Notes: generated from the sequence alone by a model not told the origin. A stretch of DNA of 64,000 nt from Nocardia vulneris (GCF_001613425.1 NZ_BDCI01000021.1:124001-188000); one strand, 5' to 3'. Counted from the first letter of the stretch, positions 18,815 through 28,043 are shown. Numbers and translations are program-made.

Positions 18815-19423
18815 GTGAGGCTGGGTGTGGGGTTGCTCGCCGTGTCGGTGCTCGCGGCGGGCTGCGAGGCCGACTTCGGCGCGGGCGAGTGGTCCGATTG
18901 GACCGTCACGGTGAACTACACCGCGGTCGAGTCCTACCACGACGGTCCGCGCGAACCGGTGCGCGGTTGCGCCGATGCCGACTGCACCGATCCCGATGCC
19001 GAAATAGGCCTGCTGCCATCGGATTTCATCGCCGCGGTACGCGAAGAGGGCACCGGCCGGATCACCAGCGGCGCACACGCGGGAACGTACCTGAACTGGT
19101 CCTACGACACCGGTTTCTGGCTCGACTCCGCGCCGCGCGACGCCGCGGGCGAGATCTTGCGGCCGTTTCGGAGCGCCGCCGCCGACGGACTCGACCCGGG
19201 CACCCGGCTGCGCCTGACCGACTGCGGCATCATCGATCCCGAAGCCGCCGACGCGTGCACCAGATTCCAGTCCGCCGAATGGTTCGTCGGCGACGAGTTC
19301 ATCCCGGGCTTCGGCGGCCCGCACCACCTGGACCTCTATGTCGGCGAGGAAACCGCCCCGGACTTCACCGACACCCCCGATTTCGTCCTGTTCGCCGGCG
19401 CGACCGTCGAACCCGTCGTCTAG
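18815..19423 (+). CDS. Putative lipoprotein with a 3D/double-psi-barrel-like domain
   Basis: 202 residues from GTG. The signal peptide ends in lipobox LAAGCEAD. The mature part begins with DWTVTVNYTAVESYHDG and later has LDPGTRLRLTDCG ... GFGGPHHLDLYVGEE. This recalls 3D domains of MltA-type and Rpf/YabE-type wall enzymes (GT.v.v...G.....DlY.g), but the canonical triple Asp is not clear. Six mature cysteines could form disulfides. Function unconfirmed; the cell-wall assignment is my inference. Confidence 0.6.
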   Translation: MRLGVGLLAVSVLAAGCEADFGAGEWSDWTVTVNYTAVESYHDGPREPVRGCADADCTDPDAEIGLLPSDFIAAVREEGTGRITSGAHAGTYLNWSYDTGFWLDSAPRDAAGEILRPFRSAAADGLDPGTRLRLTDCGIIDPEAADACTRFQSAEWFVGDEFIPGFGGPHHLDLYVGEETAPDFTDTPDFVLFAGATVEPVV

Positions 19424-19481
19424 ACCCTGGCACGAAGTCGAACCGTGGCGGCGCCGGAGGGACATCGAGACAGGGCCTAGC

Positions 19482-20312
19482 TCAGCTCGCGGCGCTCAGG
19501 TAGACGCCGGGGGTGATGCCGTAGCAACGCCGGAACCAGCGGGCGAGATGGGCCTGGTCGGCGAAGCCCGCGGCGACGGCCGCCGCGGCGACCGGGCGCC
19601 CCGCCGCGATCGACCGGCGCGCGGCACGCAACCGGAGCAGCCGCTGGTAATCACTCGGGGCCAGACCGTAATTGGCACGGAACGCCCGGTACAGGGCGAA
19701 CCGGCTGCACTCGGTCGCCTCGGCGAGATCGTCCATGGACAGCGGCTCGAGGTAGCGGTCGTCGAGCACGGCGCGCACCCGGCGGGCGATATCCACGCCC
19801 ACCCCGCCCCCGCCGGTGCCCGACCGCACCAGCGGACGGCGCGCGCCGCGACGCACCAGCGCGGCGACCGTCGCACCGAGCGCCTCGTCCGCTGCCAGCT
19901 CGCTACCGTGTTGCCAGAGACTGGCATGCAATCTGGACAACGCCCGGGACAGCAGCGGATCGTCCAGTACCGGATCGGCGAACAGCGGCAGACCGGTCGG
20001 CCGCGCGGTCTGTTCGGTCAGCAGATCGGTGATCAACTCGGTACCGATGTGCACGATCGAATAGGTGAAACCCAGCTCGGTGGTGCTGTGCCCGTCGTGC
20101 GGTTCGTCGGGGTTGAACGCCATCACCATGCCCGCCGCGCTGACCCGGGACGCACCCCGGCAATCGAAGCTCTGCGCGCCGAACCTGGTGAGCCCGAACG
20201 AGTACGTCTCGTGGCTGTGCAGGTGATAGACGTGTCGCTCGAAATGCGCCTGCATCACCTCGACCGGACGGTCCGGCATCCGCCGGTACGTTACCCACTC
20301 ACCCGCCGCCAC
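19482..20312 (-). CDS. AraC-family regulator
   Basis: About 276 residues from GTG 20312; ATG 20279 is an alternative. The N-terminal cupin sensor shows HLHSHETYSFGLT and FNPDEPHDGH (AraC_binding domain). The C-terminus has two HTHs, MDDLAEATECSRFALYRAFRANYGLAPSDYQ and PVAAAAVAAGFADQAHLARWFRRCYGITP. Divergent from an EamA exporter gene, an arrangement common for regulators controlling metabolite efflux. Confidence 0.9.
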   Translation of the reverse strand: MAAGEWVTYRRMPDRPVEVMQAHFERHVYHLHSHETYSFGLTRFGAQSFDCRGASRVSAAGMVMAFNPDEPHDGHSTTELGFTYSIVHIGTELITDLLTEQTARPTGLPLFADPVLDDPLLSRALSRLHASLWQHGSELAADEALGATVAALVRRGARRPLVRSGTGGGGVGVDIARRVRAVLDDRYLEPLSMDDLAEATECSRFALYRAFRANYGLAPSDYQRLLRLRAARRSIAAGRPVAAAAVAAGFADQAHLARWFRRCYGITPGVYLSAAS

Positions 20313-20376
20313 CCCACCATTGTCGCCGCACCAGCGTTCAATACCGCGACCCGGTCGGCGCACGAGGATCGGCACC

Positions 20377-21285
20377 GTGCGTATTCGATTGATGCTTGTG
20401 CTGGTCATGGCGCTGTGGGGCAGCGCGTTCGCCTCGTCGAAACTGGCGGTGCACGACGTGCCGCACGAGGTGGCGGGGTTTCTGCGGTTCCTGATCGGCA
20501 GTCTGGTGCTGATCGTCGTGTTGCGTCCGCGGCGGTTGCCCGCGGCGGAGTTCACCCGCATCGCGGGGCTCGGGCTGATCGGCGTTTTCGGCTACAACCT
20601 CTTCTTCTTCCTGGGCCTGTCGCTGGCGCCCGCGGCGGACGGCAGCGTGATCGTGCCGATGACGGCGCCGGTGCTCACCTTCGCGGTGCTGAGCGCGCTC
20701 GGCCGCACTCGGCTGTCCCGGTCCGGCGCGCTGGGCCTGACCGTCGCGGTCCTCGGCGGAGTGGTGTTCTTCCTCGGCATCCCGGCGACCGGCGGGCACC
20801 GCCTGTTCGGCGATCTCGCCTTCGTCGCCGCGGCGGCCTGCTGGGCCTGCTACACCATGCTGGGTGCACCGATCCTGGCCCGGCACGCCGCGCCCACCGT
20901 CACCGTCTATGCCACCGCCGCGGGCACCGCGGTGCTCGGCCTGCTCGCCGCGCCCGTCCTGCCCGCGGTCGCGTGGTCGGAGCTGAGCCTCGGATTCTGG
21001 CTCAACCAGGCCTATCTCGGCATTCTGCCGACCGCCCTCGCCTACGTGCTCTACTACCGTGCGGTCGGTCAGGTCGGTCCGGCCACCGCGTCCACAGCGA
21101 TGTTCCTGGTGCCCGCCTTCGGCTTGGCCTGCGCGTGGGTCCTGCTCGGCGAGACGATCGCACCGGTGCAGGCGGTGGGCGCGGCGGCGATGCTCGTCGG
21201 CGCGTGGCTGAGCACCCGCAAAGCCACGCCCCCGGCCGCGACACCGATCCGGAACCAGGACGAGAACCTATCCCCTGCAACGTGA
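20377..21285 (+). CDS. EamA/DMT-family transporter
   Basis: 302 residues from GTG 20377; ten predicted helices in two EamA repeats (ALWGSAFASSKLAV in the first, PTALAYVLYYRAVGQVGP and PAFGLACAWVLLGE in the second). A drug/metabolite exporter, probably amino acids or related compounds. Divergent from the AraC regulator at 19482, which may control it. Confidence 0.9.
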   Translation: MRIRLMLVLVMALWGSAFASSKLAVHDVPHEVAGFLRFLIGSLVLIVVLRPRRLPAAEFTRIAGLGLIGVFGYNLFFFLGLSLAPAADGSVIVPMTAPVLTFAVLSALGRTRLSRSGALGLTVAVLGGVVFFLGIPATGGHRLFGDLAFVAAAACWACYTMLGAPILARHAAPTVTVYATAAGTAVLGLLAAPVLPAVAWSELSLGFWLNQAYLGILPTALAYVLYYRAVGQVGPATASTAMFLVPAFGLACAWVLLGETIAPVQAVGAAAMLVGAWLSTRKATPPAATPIRNQDENLSPAT

Positions 21286-21364
21286 TCCGTGGAACCAGGC
21301 ATCGACGAGACCGCGCGCCGCTAGGCTCTGCGGCTGGGTCGGGCACGACAACGGAGGCGCTTCG

Positions 21365-21682
21365 ATTCCTACGAAACAACACGCGTGGTGGGACAACTAT
21401 CTCGTCGCCCTGCTGGGGCTCGTGCTCGCAGCCGGATTCGCGTTCGCCGCGATCGCCGCGGCCGCGGGCGGCACCTACCCACTCGCCATCGCCCTGGCCG
21501 TGCTGGCCGTTCCCTTCGCGATTCCGACCGTGCTGCAGGTGCTCGGCGAGTTGCTCATCTACCTGATGATTCCCGCCGCGGTGGTCGCGTTCGTGCTGCT
21601 GCTCCCGGTTCTCGTGCTCAGCCCCGCCGCCCGGTCCCGGGCCCGGCGGCAGTGGCACCGGTACCGAGCACAGCAGCTGTGA
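21365..21682 (+). CDS. Small integral membrane protein, probable ATT start
   Basis: Two or three hydrophobic helices (LLGLVLAAGFAFAAIAAAAG; LAIALAVLAVPFAIPTVLQV; LIYLMIPAAVVAFVLLLPVL) end in a basic tail. A standard start exists only at GTG 21422, inside the first helix. The in-frame ATT at 21365 lies 7 bases after GGAGG and gives a natural N-terminus PTKQHAWWDNYLVALLGLV. I therefore infer an ATT start and 105 residues. Function unknown. Confidence 0.6.
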   Translation: MPTKQHAWWDNYLVALLGLVLAAGFAFAAIAAAAGGTYPLAIALAVLAVPFAIPTVLQVLGELLIYLMIPAAVVAFVLLLPVLVLSPAARSRARRQWHRYRAQQL

Positions 21683-21788
21683 CCTGCACGGCAGACACCC
21701 GGCGAAGATCACATAGACCGGTTCCGCCCCGTCCGTAGAGTTGTCGGATACGAGCTTTTGCCACGTAACCGAGGGACGGAGGCCACAG

Positions 21789-23657
21789 GTGAGCGGTGGC
21801 AAATGGGACCTGCGCGGCATCGCCTGGTGGCTACCCGGGCTGGCCGTGCTGCTGGCCGGTGCACTGCTGTACTCGCCGTTCGGCGTCTCGCTGACCGCCG
21901 GGCGCGTGGTCGTCGCCGTCGCCATGGTGGCGCTGGGCGGGTCCGCGGCGTGGCGTTGGTGGTGGGCGCGGCGGGTACCGGCGGAACCGGAGACCGGCCC
22001 GCTGACACCGGTGCGCAAGCCCGATCCGCAGGCCGACGCGCAGACCCGCCGCCGAGCCCGCCGCAGCCGTGCGCTCGCGGTCGAAGCACTGGTGGCCGCA
22101 GGTTTCGCCGTGGTCGGTGGCGCCGCGGTATCGATGCCGGTATCGCTGGCTTTCGTCTGGACGGGAGCATTCTTCGTCGCGCTCGGTACCTGCGAACTGG
22201 TCGCCGGCGCACAGCGTGACGATGTGCTGGTCTCGTCCACCGCGCTGGCCGGGTGGCAGGTGCTCGCCGGGCTGGTCCTCGCGACGCTGCCCTATCGGAC
22301 GGGGCTCGACTTCACCGCGTGGACGATTCTGGCGCTGCTGGTCACCGGTGTGGCGATGGTGGTACGCGGGGCCCGCCTCAGTGCTCCACTGCCGCGCGCG
22401 AGCACGCTGCGCTGGTGGCGGCCGGTGTCGGTCGGCGTGCAGTTGATCGTGCTCGCGGGCGCGCTCGGCTGGTACGGCACGATCGTCACCCAGGCCGCGC
22501 GGCAGCAGGACGAACAGGGGCGGCTGGCCGCGTTCTACGAAGTGCCACAAGGACTTTCCCCCGCCGCTCCCGGCACGGTGATTCGTTCCTCGCCGCTGCC
22601 GCTGCCAGGGGTGCGCGGCCAGGGTTGGCGCATCCTGTACTGGTCCCAGGACGGCCAGGGACGGCCGACGGTCTCCTCCGGCGTGGTGATCGCACCGCTC
22701 GGGCAGGCCGCGAACCGGCCCATCCTCAACTACACGCACGGCACCGTCAGTCTCGGCGCCGACTGCGCGCCGAGCCGGCAAGCCGATTTCGCCGCGACCA
22801 TGCGGCCGTGGCTGAACGGCGCACTCGACCGCGGCTGGGTCGTCGCCGCCAGCGACTACGCGGGCGCGGCGGGCACCGGCGACGGCGAGCACTACCTGGT
22901 CACCGCCGATCAGGGGCGTGACGCCGTGAACGCCGCCCGCGCCGCCCGCAACCTGCCGGGGACCGGCGCGGGCACCGACATGGTCATCTACGGGGTCTCG
23001 CAGGGCGGTCTCATCTCTTTGGCCGCAGCCGCGTTGACGCCCGGTTATGCGCCCGAACTGCACCTGGTCGCCGACGCCGCGAACGCCGCCGCCTCGGATA
23101 TCGCGGGCATTCTGCAAGCCCGGCCGCCGCAACTCGTCAATGGCTGGGCCGTCGTCCCGTTCCTCACCACCCAGTTCCCGAAGGTGTACCCGAACCTCGA
23201 TCCCAATGCGCTGCTGACCCCGCAGGCCGCGCTGCGCAATCGCGAGATCGCCGCGGCCGGTTGCGCCGCAACACCTTTCAGTGCGCTGCTGCCGCGGCTC
23301 ACCGCGCTCCCCGGCATGGGTGACTACTTCAAGGGCGATCCGCTCGCCGACCCCGGCTGGCGAAAAGCTTTCGAGGAGAACCGCGCACCGGATATGCCGC
23401 CGGGGATTCCGGTGTATCTGGCGCACGGTCTCGACGACGAGCTGGTCCCGGCGAAATTCACCGCGGCGCTCGCACAGCGCTACTGCGCGGCGGGCATCGA
23501 CGTCACCACGCAGTGGAATCCCGGTGTCGGCCATGACAACGACAACGAACTGGCCGTCGCACCCAAGGTGCTGGACTGGTTCAGTGCGCGCCTGGCGGGC
23601 CAGTCCCCGCCCGGCACCTGTGGCCGGCCGCTGCCCGCCGGGCTCGCCGCACACTGA
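21789..23657 (+). CDS. Membrane-anchored secretory-lipase-family (LIP) hydrolase
   Basis: 622 residues from GTG 21789 (GGAGG 6 bases before). The N-terminal ~230 residues hold about seven hydrophobic helices in two clusters. The rest is an alpha/beta hydrolase: VIYGVSQGGLISL carries the GxSxG nucleophile, HGLDDELVP the acid and GVGHDNDNEL the His. NYTHGTVSLGADCAPS is typical of the PF03583 secretory lipase family (triacylglycerol lipases). Fusion of a multi-pass membrane domain to this secreted family is unusual and would tether the enzyme at the membrane. Confidence 0.85.
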   Translation: MSGGKWDLRGIAWWLPGLAVLLAGALLYSPFGVSLTAGRVVVAVAMVALGGSAAWRWWWARRVPAEPETGPLTPVRKPDPQADAQTRRRARRSRALAVEALVAAGFAVVGGAAVSMPVSLAFVWTGAFFVALGTCELVAGAQRDDVLVSSTALAGWQVLAGLVLATLPYRTGLDFTAWTILALLVTGVAMVVRGARLSAPLPRASTLRWWRPVSVGVQLIVLAGALGWYGTIVTQAARQQDEQGRLAAFYEVPQGLSPAAPGTVIRSSPLPLPGVRGQGWRILYWSQDGQGRPTVSSGVVIAPLGQAANRPILNYTHGTVSLGADCAPSRQADFAATMRPWLNGALDRGWVVAASDYAGAAGTGDGEHYLVTADQGRDAVNAARAARNLPGTGAGTDMVIYGVSQGGLISLAAAALTPGYAPELHLVADAANAAASDIAGILQARPPQLVNGWAVVPFLTTQFPKVYPNLDPNALLTPQAALRNREIAAAGCAATPFSALLPRLTALPGMGDYFKGDPLADPGWRKAFEENRAPDMPPGIPVYLAHGLDDELVPAKFTAALAQRYCAAGIDVTTQWNPGVGHDNDNELAVAPKVLDWFSARLAGQSPPGTCGRPLPAGLAAH

Positions 23658-23682
23658 CCCTGTCGCGGTGCGTCGCCGACGA

Positions 23683-24267
23683 TCAGGCGACGTACGGGCG
23701 CTCGGCACGGGCGGAGCGCAAAGCCGTTCCCCACCAGACGATCTGGTCGAGCAGCTGGTCGGCGGCCAGCTGGGCCGCCGCGGGCTCGGTGAGTTCGCCT
23801 GTCTCGTCGAAGAGTTGAGCCGCACCGTGGAAGCTCACCGTGTCCCGCACCGTGACCGCATGCAGCTCGGCGAAGACGTGCCGCAGATGTTCCACGGCGC
23901 GCAGGCCGCCGGAAACGCCCCCGTAGGAAACGAATCCGATCGGCTTGGCCTGCCACTGGGTGAAGTGCCAGTCGATCGCGCTCTTCAATGCCGCCGGGTA
24001 ACTGTGGTTGTACTCCGGCGTGACGATGACGAAGGCGTCCGCCGCGGTCAGCCGCGAGCCGACGGAGTGCAGTGCCTGTGCCCCTTCCGGTTCGGGCTCG
24101 TGCGACAGGTGCGCGGGCAAGCGATCCTGTGCCAGATCGATGAACTCGACCGCGACGTCGGCCCGCTGTTCGGCGCGCCGGACGAACCAGTGGGCCACCG
24201 TCGGCCCGAACCGCCCCGCCCGGGTACTACCCATGATCACTGCCAGCCGAAGCGGATTCTCCGTCAT
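23683..24267 (-). CDS. NADPH-dependent FMN reductase family protein
   Basis: 194 residues from ATG 24267. Flavodoxin-like fold: LAVIMGSTRAGRFGPTVAHWF (phosphate loop), VTPEYNHSYPAALKSAIDWHF (isoalloxazine contact) and YGGVSGGLRAVEHLR. Typical of SsuE/ArsH/YieF-like quinone or flavin reductases. Convergent with the lipase gene; the upstream neighbour is unrelated. Confidence 0.92.
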   Translation of the reverse strand: MTENPLRLAVIMGSTRAGRFGPTVAHWFVRRAEQRADVAVEFIDLAQDRLPAHLSHEPEPEGAQALHSVGSRLTAADAFVIVTPEYNHSYPAALKSAIDWHFTQWQAKPIGFVSYGGVSGGLRAVEHLRHVFAELHAVTVRDTVSFHGAAQLFDETGELTEPAAAQLAADQLLDQIVWWGTALRSARAERPYVA

Positions 24268-24354
24268 CACAATTCCTTTTGAGGTATTCGGGTGATGACG
24301 GCAAGCTTCGAACATCAACAAAGGTTGAAGTCAAGCCGAGTCGGGTGACAGGAG

Positions 24355-25317
24355 TCAGGGCAGCACCAAGACAGCGAGGACGGGGCGGTGGTCCGAGCCG
24401 GGGAGGTCCAGGATGCGCAGGTCACGGACGCCGATTCGGTTGTCGGCGAGGATTCGGTCCAAAGTGACCGGAGGGATACGGTCGCCGTCGTAAGGTCCCC
24501 AGGTACCCGACAATCCCTTACCGCGCACCAGGGCCGCGTCCCGGTAGCCGGAATGCAGTAGGTCGCGCATCACCGAATGGTCGAGGGTGGCGTTGAAGTC
24601 ACCGGCCAGGATCCGCAGCGGACCGTCAGGGGTGGCGCGCTGCTGGCGGCGGAAGCTCTCTCGCCACGGTTCGATCGCCTCCCGGCTCGACGGCGCCGCC
24701 GGATGCGCGGACTCGACGAACACGCCGTAGTCGGTGAGTTCGGCGATGGCCTGGGTGAATCCCCACGGGTTGTGCCGTACGCCCGCGTCCCGCAACGGGA
24801 TTCGAGCGAAGACGCCCGAACCGCCGACGCCTGCGGCGGGATAGCTCACGCGGTGCGGGAAGTACTGCGCGAAGGCCGCGGCGAACTCCGGCGTCAACTC
24901 CTGCACCGCAACGACATCGGCGTCCCTGGCCAGGTCGGCCAACCGGGCCGGGTCCACCCGACCCATCAGCAGGTTCACCGACATGACGCGCAGTTCCGGG
25001 CCGCGGGCGCCGCGCAGCGCGTCGCCGTCCTCCAGCCAACGCGGAACCACACACGCGGCCAGCGCGATCGCCGTCACCGCGGCGATCAAGGCTGGATACC
25101 GTTGCCGCAGCAGCACGGTCCACAACAGCGGCACCACCGACAACGCCGCCACATAGGGCGTGAAGGCGATCAGCTGCACCATCGGATACCAGGCGTCGAA
25201 CCCGCCGATCCGCACGATCACCCAGATCGCCCCCGGCAGAACCGCGCCCCAGGCCGCAATCGCTTTCCCTCGCACCGCCCACACAGTAGACGCGCGTACC
25301 AGCGCAGTTGTGTCCAT
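24355..25317 (-). CDS. Membrane endonuclease/exonuclease/phosphatase (EEP) family protein
   Basis: 320 residues. The N-terminal ~100 residues carry three hydrophobic helices. The catalytic domain has LRVMSVNLLMGRVD, VAVQELTPEF (metal-binding Glu), LAGDFNATLDHSVMRDLL (DxN), LDRILAD and the terminal LPGSDHRPVLA with the essential His. Substrate is unknown; members hydrolyse phosphodiesters of lipids, nucleotides or DNA. The domain probably faces outside. Confidence 0.9.
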   Translation of the reverse strand: MDTTALVRASTVWAVRGKAIAAWGAVLPGAIWVIVRIGGFDAWYPMVQLIAFTPYVAALSVVPLLWTVLLRQRYPALIAAVTAIALAACVVPRWLEDGDALRGARGPELRVMSVNLLMGRVDPARLADLARDADVVAVQELTPEFAAAFAQYFPHRVSYPAAGVGGSGVFARIPLRDAGVRHNPWGFTQAIAELTDYGVFVESAHPAAPSSREAIEPWRESFRRQQRATPDGPLRILAGDFNATLDHSVMRDLLHSGYRDAALVRGKGLSGTWGPYDGDRIPPVTLDRILADNRIGVRDLRILDLPGSDHRPVLAVLVLP

Positions 25318-25352
25318 CCTGTGTGGATTCCGTGTTGATTCCACCGCCTCGG

Positions 25353-25958
25353 CTACTTTGCCGCCGGGCTCGTCGTCACCGCCGGAGCGGGCGAGGTCGT
25401 GGCCGCCGAGGTGGGTGCCACCGACGTGGTGACCGGCGGCGCGGGCGACGTGGTGACCGGCCGAATCGGCTCGGGGCACTTGCCATCCGGCTGCGCGAGA
25501 GCGTTGATCTCGTCCTTCGACCGCGGGTCACCGGTGTAGTCGAAGCGGTCCGTGCAGACCGCGCCGCAGTAGATCACGCCACAGTTGTCGGTGCCGCCCG
25601 GGGCAGGCGGCGGATTCTCACCGCACACGATGATGCCGCAATTGTCGGTACCGCCCGGCTGCGCACCGCAGACGATCACGCCGCAGTTGTCCGTGCCGCC
25701 CGGGGCCGGTGGCCGATTGTCCGCGGGGCGCGGTCGCACGCCGTCCTGCGCCTGTGCGCCCGGATTCGGTTGCGCCACTGAGAGACTCGTCGGCGATACC
25801 GTTGCGGTCGCCGCCACCGAAGTCTTGACCGTCGTACTCGACGCCGGCGTTCCCGAATCGGCCTGCTGGGCACTACATCCGGCGAACACCAGCATCGATA
25901 AGACAACTGCCGCCAGCACACTCAGGACAACGCGCAGCCGTCCACCCGTCCGGATCAT
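25353..25958 (-). CDS. Lipoprotein with three PGGTDNCG(V/I)I(V/Y)CG repeats
   Basis: 201 residues. The signal peptide ends in lipobox LVFAGC (Cys28), followed by a Ser/Thr/Ala linker. Three near-identical 13-residue repeats start at residues 86, 101 and 120, each with a CxxxxC pair, followed by AVCTDRFDYTGDPRSKDEIN and one more Cys. The C-terminal ~35 residues are a Thr/Pro/Ala tail (VTTSPAPPVTTS) like glycosylated wall proteins. No known domain recognised. A perfect 14-bp inverted repeat lies 55 bases upstream of the start. Confidence 0.8.
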   Translation of the reverse strand: MIRTGGRLRVVLSVLAAVVLSMLVFAGCSAQQADSGTPASSTTVKTSVAATATVSPTSLSVAQPNPGAQAQDGVRPRPADNRPPAPGGTDNCGVIVCGAQPGGTDNCGIIVCGENPPPAPGGTDNCGVIYCGAVCTDRFDYTGDPRSKDEINALAQPDGKCPEPIRPVTTSPAPPVTTSVAPTSAATTSPAPAVTTSPAAK

Positions 25959-26012
25959 CCGAACCTCGTCTCCTCCTGCTGCCGCGGCAGCACCCCCACC
26001 CGCAAGGTGGCC

Positions 26013-26044
26013 CGAAATATGCGGACCAACGTCCGCATATTTCG
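26013..26044. promoter_or_regulatory. Perfect 14-bp inverted repeat
   Basis: CGAAATATGCGGAC - CAAC - GTCCGCATATTTCG, fully symmetrical and AT-rich compared with its surroundings. It is 22 bases past the stop of the GNAT gene and 55 bases upstream of the repeat lipoprotein start. It could be a terminator for the first (no T-tract) or an operator for the second. Confidence 0.7.
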
Positions 26045-26066
26045 ATCGAGGAAAGGCCCGTCCTCG

Positions 26067-26651
26067 TTACCGCCGGGAGTCCCGGGTAATCGTCGACGGC
26101 GCAGTCCATTCAGCGGCGAGGATCGCCCAGATCTGCTCGTCGTGCCACGTGCCGCCGTAGCGCCAGGCCGCGCGCGGCACGCCTTCGAGCGTCATGCCGA
26201 GTCGCTCGGCGACGGCGGAACTGCGCTCGTTGTCCGCGCGGCAATGCCATTCGGCGCGATGCAGGCCGCGCACGCCGAAGGCCCAATCCAGCAGTGCGCG
26301 ACAGGCCGCGGTGACCAGACCATGCCCCTCGCCGGCGGGCTCGAGCCAGCAACCGATCTCGCAGCAACCCGCGGTGGCGTCGAAATCGACGAACATCACC
26401 CCGCCGACCAGCACGTCGTGCAGCCAAATCCCGTACAGGCGTCGGCCGTCCGCGGCTTGCCCCTCGGCGTAGCGGCGCAGCGTGCCGCGCGCGCCGGCCA
26501 CATCGTCGGTGACGAACGCGGCGCTCACCCACGGCCGGATGTGCTCGCGCGCCCGATCCAGATGCGCGGCGAATTCCTCGGCCTGCCACGGCTCCAGCGG
26601 GCCGAGCCGGGCGGACTCCGTCAACGGCAGAGAGAGCACGATCGACCTCAC
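26067..26651 (-). CDS. GNAT acetyltransferase (RimJ/RimL type)
   Basis: 194 residues. LYGIWLHDVLVGGVMFVDFDATAGCCEIGCWLEPAGEGHGLVTAA is the acetyl-CoA-binding motif A with the EGHG pyrophosphate loop; HRAEWHCRADNERSSAVAERLGM is motif B. Resembles ribosomal-protein N-alpha acetyltransferases, but the substrate cannot be told from sequence. Confidence 0.9.
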   Translation of the reverse strand: MRSIVLSLPLTESARLGPLEPWQAEEFAAHLDRAREHIRPWVSAAFVTDDVAGARGTLRRYAEGQAADGRRLYGIWLHDVLVGGVMFVDFDATAGCCEIGCWLEPAGEGHGLVTAACRALLDWAFGVRGLHRAEWHCRADNERSSAVAERLGMTLEGVPRAAWRYGGTWHDEQIWAILAAEWTAPSTITRDSRR

Positions 26652-26686
26652 CTTCGCACGCCGGTTCTGCCGACAACCGTAGCCGT

Positions 26687-27889
26687 TCAGCTCGTGGCGC
26701 AGAGTGCCGCGTCGACGACCTTCATGACATCGGCTGTGGGCTGGGCGGTTTCGGGCACCTGATTGATGCTCACCGTCACCGACCGCCCGTCTTCGGTGAC
26801 ACCACCGCGGGTTTCGAACCCGTCGATGTCACCGCCGTGCCCCCAGCTGTCCTTGCCGCACGGCAGCCGACGTTGCATGAGGCCGAGTCCGTAGCCTGCG
26901 GGCGGCCCCGAGACCTCCAGTGGCACAGTCCGTTTCATCTCCGCCAACTGAGCCGGCGGCACCAGTTCACCGTTCATCAGCGCGGTGAAGAACCGGTTGA
27001 GGTCCGCGCCGGTCGACACCATCGCGCCTGCCGCACCGGCCACCGACACGTTCTGTCGTGTGTAGTCGACCCGGTCCCCACCGAACACGGCGTAGCCCAC
27101 CGGATGCGGCCCGCGGATGTCGGTCTCCGCGGCGTCCGGATAGTAGGTGTCGCGCAACCCGAGCGGTTCGATGACGCGGCGCGTGATCTCCTCGCCCAGC
27201 GAGCCGCCGGTCAATCGCTCGATCACCATGCCGACGATGGCGTAGTTGGTGTTGGAGTAGGCCCATCGCGCACCCGGCTCGAAGTCCGCGGGCACAGTCA
27301 AGACATTGCGCACCACCTCGTGGATGTCGGCGATCCCCCACCGCACGTGTTCGGCATGCGTATCGACCTGCCCCGGCTTCGGCGTCGCCCCGAACTCCGC
27401 CGCGTACTCCGGCAGCCCGCTGGTGTGCTGCAACAGATTTCGCATGGTGATCCGGTTGCCGTCGATCCCCGGACCGTGCACCAGCCCTGGAAGATACCGC
27501 TCCACCGGCGCGTCCAGCTCGACCTTGCCCTCGGCCACCAGTTGCAGCATGACCGTGGCGACGAACGGCTTGGTGTTGCTGCCGATCCGGAAGCGCGCGT
27601 CGTCCGCGATCGGTGTGCCGCGCTCGATATCCCCAAGCCCCGCATGCGCCGTCCACACCTGCCCCCGCTCACTCACCACCACCTGTGCGCCGGGCAGGTG
27701 ATCGTCGGCGATCAGGCGATTCAAGCTCGCGACGACCTCCGCCTGTCCGGCCGAGCCGAATGCTGTTGCACCACCGGCACTCTCCGCAGAACTGCACCCC
27801 GCTACCAACACTCCCGCCACCGCCACAGCAGCGGCCAACCGACAACAAACCCTGTTACGCAACCCATTCGCTTCCCACACCGTGATCAC
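26687..27889 (-). CDS. Beta-lactamase-family serine hydrolase lipoprotein
   Basis: About 400 residues. The lipobox VLVAGC (Cys32) anchors it outside. Class C/esterase triad: SNTK (Ser104-Lys107), Tyr in AYSNTNYA, and GHGGDIDG in place of KTG. These D-alanyl-D-alanine carboxypeptidase/esterase-like proteins usually act on peptides or esters rather than antibiotics. Start is uncertain: GTG 27889 or GTG 27880; the longer open frame to 27967 is unlikely. Confidence 0.88.
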   Translation of the reverse strand: MITVWEANGLRNRVCCRLAAAVAVAGVLVAGCSSAESAGGATAFGSAGQAEVVASLNRLIADDHLPGAQVVVSERGQVWTAHAGLGDIERGTPIADDARFRIGSNTKPFVATVMLQLVAEGKVELDAPVERYLPGLVHGPGIDGNRITMRNLLQHTSGLPEYAAEFGATPKPGQVDTHAEHVRWGIADIHEVVRNVLTVPADFEPGARWAYSNTNYAIVGMVIERLTGGSLGEEITRRVIEPLGLRDTYYPDAAETDIRGPHPVGYAVFGGDRVDYTRQNVSVAGAAGAMVSTGADLNRFFTALMNGELVPPAQLAEMKRTVPLEVSGPPAGYGLGLMQRRLPCGKDSWGHGGDIDGFETRGGVTEDGRSVTVSINQVPETAQPTADVMKVVDAALCATS

Positions 27890-28043
27890 GCTACGAGCCG
27901 CGCTGCCCCCCTCCCATCCAGCGAACACCCTTCTTTCCGGTGGTGCTGACCCCACCCCGGTCATCACCGCCTGCCCGCCCGGCTTCCGTCAGCGCTGACC
28001 ACCTTCCACTGCCGATGTCCGACCCGCCCGGCATGATGACGGC

